A stretch of 51,567 bases of DNA. Origin: Chloroflexota bacterium (GTDB lineage Bacteria; Chloroflexota; Ktedonobacteria; Ktedonobacterales; JACDGC01). The translations under genes were made by a program, and so were the position numbers. The notes under the pieces are model-generated. The model was not told the origin of the DNA. It was given only the letters and a program-made list of their open reading frames with translations, and did no database searches. The DNA lies in NCBI GenBank assembly GCA_021778805.1, contig JAJYBV010000011.1, positions 1 through 51,567 of the forward strand, read 5' to 3'. The first letter of the stretch is position 1. Every line of letters starts with the position of its first letter. Shown piece by piece: positions 9,258-17,172 of this stretch.

Positions 9258-9785
9258 TCAAATTTTTCCAAAAAACTGTATCAAATGGGCAGGTGAGCCA
9301 AAAATTGATAAAATCCAACCGGCAAGCAAGGATACTATTGCCATGAGAGTAGATTGGAAATTTTGCCGTTTCTCAGATTCTTTAAGCTTTTGTTCAATGG
9401 TTGCATTTAATAATCGTGAAAATTCCAGATCTTTCTTAGACTCTGTTTGCAACTCCAGCACACGTTGTAAACGGTCTAATAGATCTTGAACAGTATTTAC
9501 TGATTCAGGTGAAGATTCTAAGCCTTTGCTGAGAAAATCTGGTTTATCGGGCTGCTCCAATTTGCTTTTCTGCTGTTCAATTCTCATATGATCGATCATT
9601 GATTGCGCTAATTCCTTGGAGTCAGACAAAAACTTATCAGCAATATCATTGCCTTCCGCTTGAATGTTTGAACTAGGCGCAGAAGTCTGCTGTATCGTCT
9701 GTTGTATTTCAATTTGTCTTTTGATATCAGCTATTTCGCGATCGCACATTGAGCTAAATGTTTGAGTATACTGCTGACTTGTCAT
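9258..9785 (-). CDS. Coiled-coil protein with C-terminal membrane anchor
   Basis: A hypothetical of 175 aa. Residues 15-130 are Gln-, Lys- and Glu-rich and predicted helical, with heptad-like stretches (DLLDRLQRVLELQTESKK). Residues about 145-165 (STLMAIVSLLAGWILSIFG) form a single tail TM segment. There is no signal peptide, so the bulk probably faces the cytoplasm. AAAGGACC lies about 8 nt before the ATG. Its plan resembles the larger tail-anchored coiled-coil protein at 44352-45614, though I see no clear sequence homology. Confidence 0.65.
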   Translation of the reverse strand: MTSQQYTQTFSSMCDREIADIKRQIEIQQTIQQTSAPSSNIQAEGNDIADKFLSDSKELAQSMIDHMRIEQQKSKLEQPDKPDFLSKGLESSPESVNTVQDLLDRLQRVLELQTESKKDLEFSRLLNATIEQKLKESEKRQNFQSTLMAIVSLLAGWILSIFGSPAHLIQFFGKI

Positions 9786-9841
9786 ATAAATAGGTCCTTT
9801 GTTTTTGTTTATGCACTAATCCAATACAGTCAAGGTATATA

Positions 9842-10420
9842 TCAGTCATATAAACCTTTGCCGTCTAAAATATTCGTCGTATATTTCTCTACTCTTGCCT
9901 CACGGGTTTTTGCCATTTTGGGTTCAGCAAAATAAAGCAGATATGCCCGTCTTCTGCCCGGCGTTAACGCTGCAAAAGCGGTCTGCAAATCGGGAATCTC
10001 AGCAAATTTATTTTGTAATTCAATAGGCACATCATATTCCTCTGGAGTTTTAAATTGCACCTCTAAACCGGATTCTTCTACTTTCATTGCTTCACTGACA
10101 TACATTTTGATTGTGTCTTCCAAATCAATGATATCTTGCAAACCGGTAAACCGGATCTGTCTGCTCGATTGCACATTTTTGGTTTGCTGTATCAATAAAT
10201 TTTTAGGATCCGGCAATAACGCGCCTTTAAAAAAGAGCAAAGCGCAATATTCTTTGAATCCATGCATTAAAACCACATTCTTCCCCTGAAGCGCATAACA
10301 AGGTACGCCCCATTTTAATGCTTCCTCCAGCGGAAATCCATGGATAATTTCCCGTAATTTGATATATTCATTTTGCCATGCGGCAGAAGTCGCAATAAAT
10401 TTATCTACTTTAGAGTCCAT
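9842..10420 (-). CDS. YdeI/OmdA-like DUF1801 protein
   Basis: A cytoplasmic protein of 192 aa with the two-part plan of the YdeI family. The N-terminal DUF1801-like domain has EEALKWGVPCYALQGKNVV (about residues 30-48) and LLFFKGALLPDP. The C-terminal OmdA-like tail has LTPGRRRAYLLYFAEPKMAKTR (about 155-176), typically 'sPSxRReyl.wI..AK..eTR.rRi'. The biochemical role of the family is poorly defined. The ATG at 10420 has AGGAAGG about 10 nt upstream; the frame runs 44 codons further without support. It is divergent from the MOSC gene. Confidence 0.75.
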   Translation of the reverse strand: MDSKVDKFIATSAAWQNEYIKLREIIHGFPLEEALKWGVPCYALQGKNVVLMHGFKEYCALLFFKGALLPDPKNLLIQQTKNVQSSRQIRFTGLQDIIDLEDTIKMYVSEAMKVEESGLEVQFKTPEEYDVPIELQNKFAEIPDLQTAFAALTPGRRRAYLLYFAEPKMAKTREARVEKYTTNILDGKGLYD

Positions 10421-10683
10421 GTTGTGCTGCCTTCCTATTGTGTTGTACTCAGTCATATGGACGAGATATGGATATATAATATCATATTCATTATCCTCAG
10501 GAGACCAGATCCTAATTAATGAATCTGGCCCCACTAACCCATCAGAAGGCATGCTGCCTCCTGCTTTATGTGTTACATATGCTCAGATCTAAACAGTTTG
10601 GGTATGATACAGATATTGCTCCCATTTTATGTTATAGTAGTATAAACAATCCTGCATTGATGATTTTTATGAGGATATTTTTT

Positions 10684-11352
10684 ATGCAAGCTATTGGAAT
10701 ACTTGAATCAATCCAAGTAGGTGTACCCCAAACATATCCATTAAAAGGCGCATCGGCAACATGGGACACTTCTTTTTTCAGAATACCTGTTGCAGCGCCA
10801 AGAATGGTATTCCGAACACATTTGGATGGTAACTATCAAGCAGATACGAAACATCATGGCCTTTCATATCAAGCAATTCTCTTTTATGCCGCAGAACACT
10901 ATCCCCATTGGCAAAAAGAACTAAACAACCCAGCAATTAATGCGGGTGGATTCGGCGAAAATTTTACAGTCAGCGGAATATCTGAAGCAAATATCTGCGC
11001 AGGTGATATATTAGAAATCGGTGAAGCGAAAGTTCAAATAAGTGTGCCGCGGTATCCCTGCTGGAAAATTGCCAAGCGCTGGAATATCGAAAATCTAACC
11101 GATCTTGTTGCTGCAACCGGCCGCACAGGCTGGTATTGCAGTGTATTGCAAGAGGGAATGGTACAGCCAAAAATTCCGATATACTTATTAGAAAGACCCT
11201 ACCCGCAATGGCCCATTGCTTTAATAAATGATTTAGGGCATGGCCGCTTCGCCGACATCGCTGCAGCGCAAGAATTATTGCATTGCCCGATCCTGCAAGA
11301 TCCATGGCCGGAAATTATTACGAAGAAATTTAAAAATATACATTTGCTTTAA
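10684..11352 (+). CDS. MOSC domain protein (YiiM-like)
   Basis: A protein of 222 aa. The MOSC domain spans about residues 15-160 and contains GGFGENFTVSG (typical GxxGENx) and the conserved cysteine in PRYPCWKIAKRW, which in this family handles molybdenum cofactor or sulphur chemistry. The C-terminal ~50 residues form the YiiM-type tail. Related enzymes reduce N-hydroxylated compounds; whether this one does is inference. GAGG lies 9 nt before the chosen ATG; an upstream in-frame ATG (MRIFFMQ) lacks a site. It is followed by a terminator that serves the opposite gene. Confidence 0.85.
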   Translation: MQAIGILESIQVGVPQTYPLKGASATWDTSFFRIPVAAPRMVFRTHLDGNYQADTKHHGLSYQAILFYAAEHYPHWQKELNNPAINAGGFGENFTVSGISEANICAGDILEIGEAKVQISVPRYPCWKIAKRWNIENLTDLVAATGRTGWYCSVLQEGMVQPKIPIYLLERPYPQWPIALINDLGHGRFADIAAAQELLHCPILQDPWPEIITKKFKNIHLL

Positions 11353-11365
11353 TGCATTGCTGTGA

Positions 11366-11399
11366 CAAAAAAACTGCCGGAAATATATCATTCCGGCAG
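11366..11399 (-). terminator. Intrinsic terminator of the sigma factor gene
   Basis: CTGCCGGAA and TTCCGGCAG are perfect 9-bp arms around an 8-nt loop (11374-11399). On the minus strand they are followed by TTTTTTTGT, a strong U-run, 25 bp past the sigma factor stop. It also separates the convergent MOSC gene. Confidence 0.8.
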
Positions 11400-11423
11400 A
11401 AATTATTTGGTAGAGCCAATTGC

Positions 11424-12485
11424 TTAACTGGCGTGCTCACGTACTTTATTTGTTTGATTGTTACGGCGCAGTTTATTCAAAGCAACTAACTCAAGCTGGC
11501 GCACACGTTCACGAGAAATTTGCAGTTCTTTGCCAACTTCCAGCAAGGTTCGGCTGCGGCCGTCGCCGATTCCATAGCGCAAGCGAATAACATCACGCTC
11601 ACGTTGTGTCAGTGAAGAAAGCGCGCGATGCAAATCTTCACTCAGCAAATGCTGCGAAGCCAAGTCGGCTGGCGCCATCATCTGCGGATCTTCCAAAGTA
11701 TCCGCTAGGGAAAGCCGATTATCAATATCCGAGGGAGCATCGAGGGAAACCGGCTGTTCAGTTACATGCAATAAATCATCAACTTCCTGCACCGGCATAT
11801 GCGCTGCTTCGGCGATCTGGTCTGGCAGCGGATCCTGTCCGTTATCTTGGCTAAGCTGAGCGGCAATACGGCGCACTTTGCGCAAGCGTGTTGAAACATG
11901 TTCCGGTAAATGGATGAGGCGCGATTGTTCGCCGGCCGCGCGCGAAATGGCTTGGCGAATCCACCAAGTTGCATACGTGCCAAAATGGCAGCCGCGCCGC
12001 CAATCAAATTTTTCAGAGGCGCGCATTAACCCAAGATTGCCTTCTTGAATTAAATCAATCAGGGGAACACCGCTATTGGTATATCGGCGAGCTATGGAAA
12101 TAACCAGCCGCAAATTTGCTTCAACCAAACGTTTACGTGCGCGGATATCTCCAACTGCGGCGCGTTTAGCAAGTTTCAGTTCTTCCGAAGGAGAAAGCAG
12201 CATAAGGCCGCGAATATCGTGCAGATAGCTTTGGAAGGCGTCTTCGGCGCCATCAGCGCCACCATACATACCAGCGCCGGAGCCATAAAGCTGTTCAATT
12301 TCCTCATCAGAAAGATCTTCCAATATTTCTTCTTCATCTAAGGATAAATACGCTGCTTCATCAGACTCCAAAGCAACATTATCTTCAGTTGCTTCATTCA
12401 TCTCCTCAAGATTGGCTACTGTATTTTTGTCATTTATTTCTTCAACAAGGATCTCATCAGTTTTTAAGTTAGATGTGTTTTTCAT
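11424..12485 (-). CDS. RNA polymerase sigma-70 factor (RpoD/SigA-like)
   Basis: A promoter-recognition subunit of 353 aa. The N-terminus (1-80) is very acidic and Asn/Glu-rich in place of a long region 1.1. Region 1.2 is DAFQSYLHDIRGL (83-94). Region 2 has LVEANLRLVISIARRY, DLIQEGNLGLMRA and FGTYATWWIRQAISR (about 120-182). Region 3 follows, and region 4 is LTQRERDVIRLRYGIGDG then ISRERVRQLELVALNKLR (292-340). Region 2.4 and 4.2 match group 1/2 sigmas, so it should read TTGACA/TATAAT-type promoters. Whether it is the primary or a stationary-phase paralogue cannot be decided here. ATG at 12485 has AAAGGAG 8 nt upstream. Confidence 0.93.
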   Translation of the reverse strand: MKNTSNLKTDEILVEEINDKNTVANLEEMNEATEDNVALESDEAAYLSLDEEEILEDLSDEEIEQLYGSGAGMYGGADGAEDAFQSYLHDIRGLMLLSPSEELKLAKRAAVGDIRARKRLVEANLRLVISIARRYTNSGVPLIDLIQEGNLGLMRASEKFDWRRGCHFGTYATWWIRQAISRAAGEQSRLIHLPEHVSTRLRKVRRIAAQLSQDNGQDPLPDQIAEAAHMPVQEVDDLLHVTEQPVSLDAPSDIDNRLSLADTLEDPQMMAPADLASQHLLSEDLHRALSSLTQRERDVIRLRYGIGDGRSRTLLEVGKELQISRERVRQLELVALNKLRRNNQTNKVREHAS

Positions 12486-12576
12486 GGTAACGCTCCTTTT
12501 CTGCTCTCGCGTCGAATATCGGCGTTCAAGATTCTGCAAACATGTATCAAACTCTAGATAACCAGTATATACCATT

Positions 12577-12606
12577 AGTATATCTTATGAAGTATTGGGA
12601 AATCAA
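12577..12606 (-). promoter_or_regulatory. Possible promoter of the sigma factor gene
   Basis: On the minus strand TTGATT (12606-12601), an 18-bp spacer and TATACT (12582-12577) form a plausible sigma-70 promoter about 95 bp upstream of the sigma factor ATG. A second TATACT lies at 12569-12564, so two overlapping start sites are possible. Confidence 0.4.
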
Positions 12607-12609
12607 CGG

Positions 12610-13270
12610 GTTCGCCGCTTGATTTTCATTTTCTTACAGATATCTCACATATTGCTTTTGATAGCGTCCACACTCTTTATAATCGGAATGTAACGGTATA
12701 TCATGAGCGCAAATATGCGTGGTTACGCAAATCATCGTTGAAACGCTGTAACAAGAACAAGGAAATTTACATCTTCCTGCTGAGACTCTTTCTTTAGAGC
12801 GCACGCACAAGAATGGATACCTACCGGAAATGATTTCCTTCCTTCAAACATATGTATTCGTGAAAATGTTCCTATAATAGATACGTTTGGAAAGAGGTTT
12901 TGGATCACATTCATATCACAACCTTATTTTTATTAAACTTTTTAGTTGCTGATATCAATATTTCCATTAATTCATTTTCTATAGTATTGTCGCATATTTT
13001 CTTGCAGATTTCAAGTGAGTTTACGCCATATTTTTCTGTGCTTTTTTCACATTTTACTAGTTCTATACATATGCACGCAGCAATTACTCAATGGCGCAGC
13101 AAAATACCCTAAATTTAAGCTGATTACGCACAGTCTAAAATTTCCAACGCCGATTATAAGGATTTATTTGGTTACTATATTTTTAAAAACATAAAAAGAG
13201 GCCTTGAGTGCGTAAACCAGCAAAATCTACACTTTTACCGTTGCAAAAAAGTACTATTATGCGTACAAAC
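12610..13270. other. Intergenic stretch between the sigma factor and the IS607 element
   Basis: About 660 bp of AT-rich DNA. Short open frames (near 12732-12914 and 12900-13112) lack convincing starts and have random-looking composition. No RNA gene or repeat was recognised. Its right part is the target flank of the IS607-type insertion, so it may hold the remains of whatever was interrupted. Confidence 0.5.
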
Positions 13271-15163
13271 CTAGGCAATCAGATGTGTTTGCCGAAGATA
13301 TCGTTTTCTACACACAGCAGTAGAAACAATGGCAAGCACAGCAATTGGCTGAGAGGTTCGCAATGAGGCGGTCAATGACCACCCGGCATAAGAGACGTGT
13401 TTCCCCTCGCGGGGGCGGACCGGAAGCCCGCTCGACAGCAACAGCAGCGTCGAGCCAGTCCCCATATAGGACACTGGCTTGACCTCGTGCGAGGTCATAC
13501 GATACGCCTGGTATCGTTTCGTAATCTGATAGGTTTCCAGCATGGCCATACCCAGGCGGGCAATATTGAGCGATGCCGCATAATCCCGTGAGCCATTCCA
13601 CCGGCAATCTGGATTGGAGCAGCACAGCCAAGCTCCCCAGTCGATCTCCTTCTGGCGATCCGGCTTGCTGGGAGACAGGTACGTCTTGGCAGGCTTGCCA
13701 CAATGCGGACAGGTATGCGACGTGTCTCTGGGATGTACTTGCCTGGCTCGCAGCCCGAACAGGTAGCATTTGTAGGACAACACCCGCCAGAGTTCCCCTC
13801 GCACCTGTGTGTTGTTCCGCCAGTTGCGCCATTTTCCTTTGGTGTCCCTTCCGTGCCCAATGGTGCGCAAGGTCGTCAGATTCTCTCCACAGATCAGCTT
13901 GCTCCCATGCAGCAGCGCCACCAGGATCAGTACATTGGACGCTAGATGTGCTACCTCCCGATTCCTCCGCTCATATTTCTTCCAACACTGCCCAATCTGC
14001 CGGTCCAGAGATCGCTTCTTTTCCTGCCAAAGGAGAAAATCGGCTGGAAATGGGGTCTTCTGTTCATCCGGTGCTTTGGCGGCTTTGGTCAGAAGCTTCT
14101 GATAATATACCGAGCGGGCTCTCAGCCGGTCAATCTCACGGCGCAGACGCGCCTGCCTTCCATCAAATCCGCCTGTATCCAGGAAAAAGGGCCGCGATGC
14201 CTGCTGATACGGCGTTTTCTCTGACAAACTCTTCTCCAACACCGAAATTGTCACCAGCGTCCGCACACCCCAATCGAAGCCAACCACTCGCTGCTCCTGC
14301 TCCAATGGAGAGACATAGATCGCTGGCATTTCCAGCATCACATCCAGCACGGCAATCGGATGGCCCGCATCATCGGTGATTTCCCGCAAGGTGGGCGCTT
14401 GCGGGTCGGCTCCCTGTCGAAGCCGCTCCTGTACACAATCTGGCAGCGTGACCTCGACTTCTTCGGGATGCCAGAGCCATTTTCCTCCCACCGTCGGATA
14501 GCGCAGCCGCAGGAACCAGCGATAGCTCACCACCCGTTCCTCATGGCTAATTCTATCATACAGGCTTCCAAAGGATTCCCGACGGATCTGATAGGCTTGG
14601 CCAGAGGTCATTCCATCATCTCCGGCATAGGTCAGTTGCGCCGTTTCCAGGATGGGAACGGGCTGTAATTCCTCATAGGCGGCAGGGAATTTCCCCGTTT
14701 GGAGAAAGAGATTGCAGGCTTGTTCAAGAAGGGTTTGCATGGCAATGAAGTTCGCTGGCTCTTCCATTTCCCCGCGCAATTGGCGGATCTGTTCGGCGAT
14801 GCCTGCGCGATCTTTGTAGGCCGGACGTTTTTCGGTGGCTGGTTTGATCAGGCCAGTGGTGAGCAGGGGCATAATGGCAGTGAACGTTTGCTTTCGACTG
14901 GCTTGAGCCCGGAGAATGCGTCCTGCTTGTTCCATCTCGCAGCGTTCTTGTCGTGAGCCGTGTCCTGGCCGCTGAGCGAGCAAAGCATCCACCTGTTTCC
15001 AGGCGGGTCCGCTGCGTTCTCCGCTAAAGCCGTCAAGTTGGGGCCAGAGGGTGATGAGCAGGGCATTGATGGCATCCTTACTGGCTTGAAGCAGGCGCAA
15101 CGCTTCAGCCTGTATTGTGTCAGGTAAGCGAACCGGATACGATAACACCTGCGTTTTTGCCAT
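13271..15163 (-). CDS. tnpB: TnpB-like RNA-guided nuclease of an IS607 element, unusually long
   Basis: A RuvC nuclease of the TnpB family, the ancestor group of Cas12. At 630 aa it is well above the usual ~400. A long N-terminal recognition part (1-285) precedes the split RuvC: Asp297 in GFDWG, Glu427 in ICGEN and Asp527 in GSRDYAASLNIA. A zinc finger lies between II and III (CPHC 485-488 and CSNPDC 515-520). All catalytic residues are present, so it looks active. Residues after ~545 have no family resemblance and are encoded by the hairpin-rich DNA that I read as the guide-RNA scaffold. It starts 3 bp after the recombinase stop, with AAGGAG in the recombinase end, so the two are coupled. 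GC content is clearly higher than the neighbours, as expected for a mobile element. Confidence 0.92.
   Translation of the reverse strand: MAKTQVLSYPVRLPDTIQAEALRLLQASKDAINALLITLWPQLDGFSGERSGPAWKQVDALLAQRPGHGSRQERCEMEQAGRILRAQASRKQTFTAIMPLLTTGLIKPATEKRPAYKDRAGIAEQIRQLRGEMEEPANFIAMQTLLEQACNLFLQTGKFPAAYEELQPVPILETAQLTYAGDDGMTSGQAYQIRRESFGSLYDRISHEERVVSYRWFLRLRYPTVGGKWLWHPEEVEVTLPDCVQERLRQGADPQAPTLREITDDAGHPIAVLDVMLEMPAIYVSPLEQEQRVVGFDWGVRTLVTISVLEKSLSEKTPYQQASRPFFLDTGGFDGRQARLRREIDRLRARSVYYQKLLTKAAKAPDEQKTPFPADFLLWQEKKRSLDRQIGQCWKKYERRNREVAHLASNVLILVALLHGSKLICGENLTTLRTIGHGRDTKGKWRNWRNNTQVRGELWRVLSYKCYLFGLRARQVHPRDTSHTCPHCGKPAKTYLSPSKPDRQKEIDWGAWLCCSNPDCRWNGSRDYAASLNIARLGMAMLETYQITKRYQAYRMTSHEVKPVSYMGTGSTLLLLSSGLPVRPREGKHVSYAGWSLTASLRTSQPIAVLAIVSTAVCRKRYLRQTHLIA
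13345..13500 (-). ncRNA. Predicted omega-RNA (reRNA) scaffold of the IS607 TnpB
   Basis: Read on the minus strand, the 3' end of tnpB is a string of stems: GACCTCG-CAC-GAGGTC (13496-13481), AGCCAGT...ACTGGCT (13479-13453), TCGAC...GTCGA (13453-13432), GCGG...CCGC (13431-13415), CCCC-GCGA-GGGG (13414-13403) and GGTCA-TGACC (13380-13370). TnpB guide RNAs are transcribed from exactly this place, overlapping the nuclease gene and running over the element end into the flank, which acts as guide. The scaffold's 3' limit, perhaps just after GCGAACCTCTCA (about 13350), is a guess. Confidence 0.6.
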
Positions 15164-15166
15164 TAC

Positions 15167-15796
15167 TCACTCCTTTTCTTCCATCACCTGTTTGGCACAC
15201 GCCAATAACGTTTTTTGCTTCCGACTTCGCATTCCATACAACTTGCCGGAAAACGATGTGAGGATGGCCAGTAAATCTTGGGTTAATTCTTGCTCCGGTA
15301 TCCGCTCCTCAGCCGCATTCAGAACAGTCAGCCGGGTACCATATCCGGCAAAGAATCTCGGTAAATATTCTTTGCCAAATCGGGCAAGCCGATCCGCATA
15401 AGTTACGACAACCTCTTCCACTTCATCTCGCTGAATCATTTCCATGAGTCGGACGAGCGACTTCCGCTCTGGGTTGAGGCCACTGCCAATGTCTGTAAGT
15501 GTAAGGCTCTTTTTTCCTGTTCGCTCTCGTGCAGCCCACTCCTGCAAATAGGACACTTGTGTTTGCAGATCGCTCTGCTGTCCCGCACCAGATACCCGGC
15601 CATAGAGGATGACACTCCTCAACCGCTCTTGTCCAAGCAAGCGATCAATCTCTTCCACGGGGATGCGAGCCTCTTTTCCTACTCGCATCACCTGAATTTT
15701 ACCCTCTCGAATCCATCTTCGCACGGTAAATGGATTCAATCCGAGTCGTTTGGCGGCTACTCCCACTCGAAGCAATCTCTCTGGTTCCTTTTTCAT
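15167..15796 (-). CDS. tnpA: IS607-family serine recombinase (TnpA resolvase)
   Basis: A transposase of 209 aa. Residues 8-55 are a MerR-like winged helix (GVAAKRLGLNPFTVRRWIREG then KEARIPVEEIDRLL) that binds DNA. Residues 60-200 are the serine recombinase domain with nucleophile Ser69 in YGRVSG, the QQSDLQTQ helix and YADRLARFGKEYL. IS607 TnpA binds DNA through an N-terminal HTH, unlike large serine integrases. The ATG at 15796 begins almost at the predicted transcript start, so translation could be leaderless; an in-frame TTG seven codons on has AAAGGA upstream. Confidence 0.92.
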   Translation of the reverse strand: MKKEPERLLRVGVAAKRLGLNPFTVRRWIREGKIQVMRVGKEARIPVEEIDRLLGQERLRSVILYGRVSGAGQQSDLQTQVSYLQEWAARERTGKKSLTLTDIGSGLNPERKSLVRLMEMIQRDEVEEVVVTYADRLARFGKEYLPRFFAGYGTRLTVLNAAEERIPEQELTQDLLAILTSFSGKLYGMRSRKQKTLLACAKQVMEEKE

Positions 15797-15802
15797 ATGC
15801 TT

Positions 15803-15831
15803 AGTATAACAGAGTCATATTTTTTCTGCAA
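15803..15831 (-). promoter_or_regulatory. Promoter of the IS607 recombinase
   Basis: On the minus strand TTGCAG (15831-15826), a 17-bp spacer and TATACT (15808-15803) make a near-consensus sigma-70 promoter inside the left end of the element. The expected start site, ~7 bp beyond the -10, falls on or next to the ATG at 15796. Confidence 0.6.
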
Positions 15832-15859
15832 CTGTTAATTACCCCAAGGCCGGTTAAAA

Positions 15860-16816
15860 CTACTGCTGTTTCAGTGATTCCTCAATTTTAATAACTTGAT
15901 CCTTCAAAACAGTTATCACCGATTGCTGCTCTTCTGAAGCAGTTTTCACGGTATTAATTTCCGTATCTATATCTTCAGCCTGCCGCAAAATACTATTTAT
16001 TTCTTTGCCAATACGGCCGCCGGCGTTATGAGAATTTTCTGCCAGTTTGCGGATTTCACTGGCGACAACTGCAAAACTTTTTCCAGAGTTCCCTGCGTGC
16101 GCAGCCTCAATTGAAGCGTTTAAACCCAAAAGGTTAGTCTGCTCGCTTACATGCAAAATAAAATCAGTGATCTCTTGTATTGATTTTAAATCGGTGTTCA
16201 ACCGCTCCATTGCCTGAGATATATTCATCAGTGTGCTGGCAGAAGCCTCTGCTGATTCGGATAAATTTGGCGTCAGCTTCAAAATTTCCAGGATGTTATT
16301 GCGCAATATGTTGTTAGTTTTCTGTTTTTCACCCTGATTATACATATATAACATGATTGCCATGTCAAATTTCAGCCGCTTTGTCAGCGCCATAGCAAAA
16401 TCGAGATCCTCGGGCAATCGAAGCCGTTTTAAAAATAACTTGGTATAAATATCTTCCGATATAGTAAACCATTCCGGCGTCAGCCCCACTCGCACATGAA
16501 CATATCCCACGCGCGCGCGCTCCATAATATATCCCTCATTAATAAATGGAGAAGTTAAGGACATTAGATATTGATATGAAGTGCGCTTCAGCCGCTCATA
16601 GCTGCTACTCGATTTAATAAGATTGTCAAGTTCAGATGTCCGTGCAAGATTTGCATAAAATTCGTCTACAATATCTTGAACATGTTCGGTAAAAACATCT
16701 TTTCGAGAGTTCAGTAATTTTAAGTCGTCTTGTGTCAGGTTCAGGAAGCGCATCCAATTATGCCATGGAATGCCTTCAATTGAAATTGGATTGGAGGATG
16801 TTTGTAAGGCTGTCAT
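15860..16816 (-). CDS. Globin-coupled oxygen sensor with MCP signalling domain (HemAT-like)
   Basis: A soluble sensor of 318 aa. Residues 20-165 form a protoglobin-type haem domain with FYANL (Tyr54, likely distal) and [15 protein letters not shown], whose His107 is the probable proximal haem ligand. Residues about 190-318 form a short chemoreceptor signalling coiled coil with the tip [18 protein letters not shown] then [16 protein letters not shown]. No TM segment is present, as in HemAT. The signalling arms are much shorter than in full-length receptors, which may alter array packing. AAAAGGGA lies 7-8 nt before the ATG. The IS607 element begins within ~30 bp of its stop. Oxygen sensing is inferred from the family. 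Confidence 0.88.
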   Translation of the reverse strand: MTALQTSSNPISIEGIPWHNWMRFLNLTQDDLKLLNSRKDVFTEHVQDIVDEFYANLARTSELDNLIKSSSSYERLKRTSYQYLMSLTSPFINEGYIMERARVGYVHVRVGLTPEWFTISEDIYTKLFLKRLRLPEDLDFAMALTKRLKFDMAIMLYMYNQGEKQKTNNILRNNILEILKLTPNLSESAEASASTLMNISQAMERLNTDLKSIQEITDFILHVSEQTNLLGLNASIEAAHAGNSGKSFAVVASEIRKLAENSHNAGGRIGKEINSILRQAEDIDTEINTVKTASEEQQSVITVLKDQVIKIEESLKQQ

Positions 16817-16961
16817 AGAAATCCCTTTTCATTGAAATTACGTCCGGCAGATATTTTCAGTTTCTCAGAAAAAACCGCCGGATTTTTTTACTTTCTGGTA
16901 TTGATCAATCGACAGCTTCAAAACTTTATGAAGACTAAGTTTTATGTTTGTTTATTTTCTG

Positions 16962-17170
16962 ATGGTCTTTGCTATTTTAATCGGGATGAAGATCAACAAA
17001 GCAGAGTACATTGAGTGCTCTATAGTTCCTGTTGTTGAACAAATACTGCACGGTACACGTGGGTGGATGTGGGGAAACAAGCCACACGATTATGATCTTT
17101 AACAATTAAAGAGGGATACGTAAGGGGCGGTAGCCCCTTACGTATCCCTGATGACGCAAATATATCTTGT
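16962..17170. repeat. MITE-like repeat, rearranged copy C
   Basis: The segment from 16962 (ATGGTCTTTGCTATTTTAAT...GATGAAGA...GAGTACATTGAGTGC...GAACAAATACTGCACGGTA) matches the first ~100 bp of the element at 31030-31419. From 17092 the sequence ATGATCTTTAACAATTAAAG is the reverse complement of that element's right end. It is followed at 17133-17170 by the same end again in direct orientation (CCCCTTACGTATCCCTG...). The two opposed ends create the perfect palindrome at 17112-17149. The last bases touch the stop of the hypothetical gene at 17173. Confidence 0.75.
17112..17149. repeat. Perfect 17-bp palindrome with GGTA loop
   Basis: AGGGATACGTAAGGGGC, GGTA, GCCCCTTACGTATCCCT. The arms are without mismatch, giving a very stable cruciform or RNA hairpin. 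It arises from two inverted copies of the repeat end, and could also end transcription of the hypothetical gene read from 17517, though no T-run follows. Confidence 0.8.
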
Positions 17171-17172
17171 CC

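Larger units (their letters stand above)
13271..15835 (-). mobile_element. IS607-family insertion sequence
   Basis: The element contains a MerR-HTH serine recombinase followed by tnpB in the same orientation, the defining IS607 layout. Its base composition is much richer in GC than both flanks, and the change in composition falls near 15800-15840 and near 13300-13350. IS607 elements make no target duplications beyond a shared dinucleotide, so I cannot fix the ends exactly. The left end lies between the recombinase promoter (15831) and the stop of the globin sensor gene (15860), perhaps at the GGGG near 15842-15845. The right end lies somewhere in 13271-13350. Confidence 0.8.

Noticed and set aside
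12900-13112. 70-codon hydrophobic frame before the IS607 element
   Set aside because: TTG start only, and a Phe/Ile/Ser-rich AT-driven composition without family resemblance. Most likely non-coding DNA.
13573-14379. 268-codon plus-strand frame inside tnpB
   Set aside because: A by-product of the GC-rich tnpB coding strand. The minus frame has the full RuvC and zinc-finger motifs.
15840-15850. Exact left end of the IS607 element at the GGGG
   Set aside because: IS607 leaves no target duplication and the right end is not fixed, so a base-exact boundary cannot be defended.
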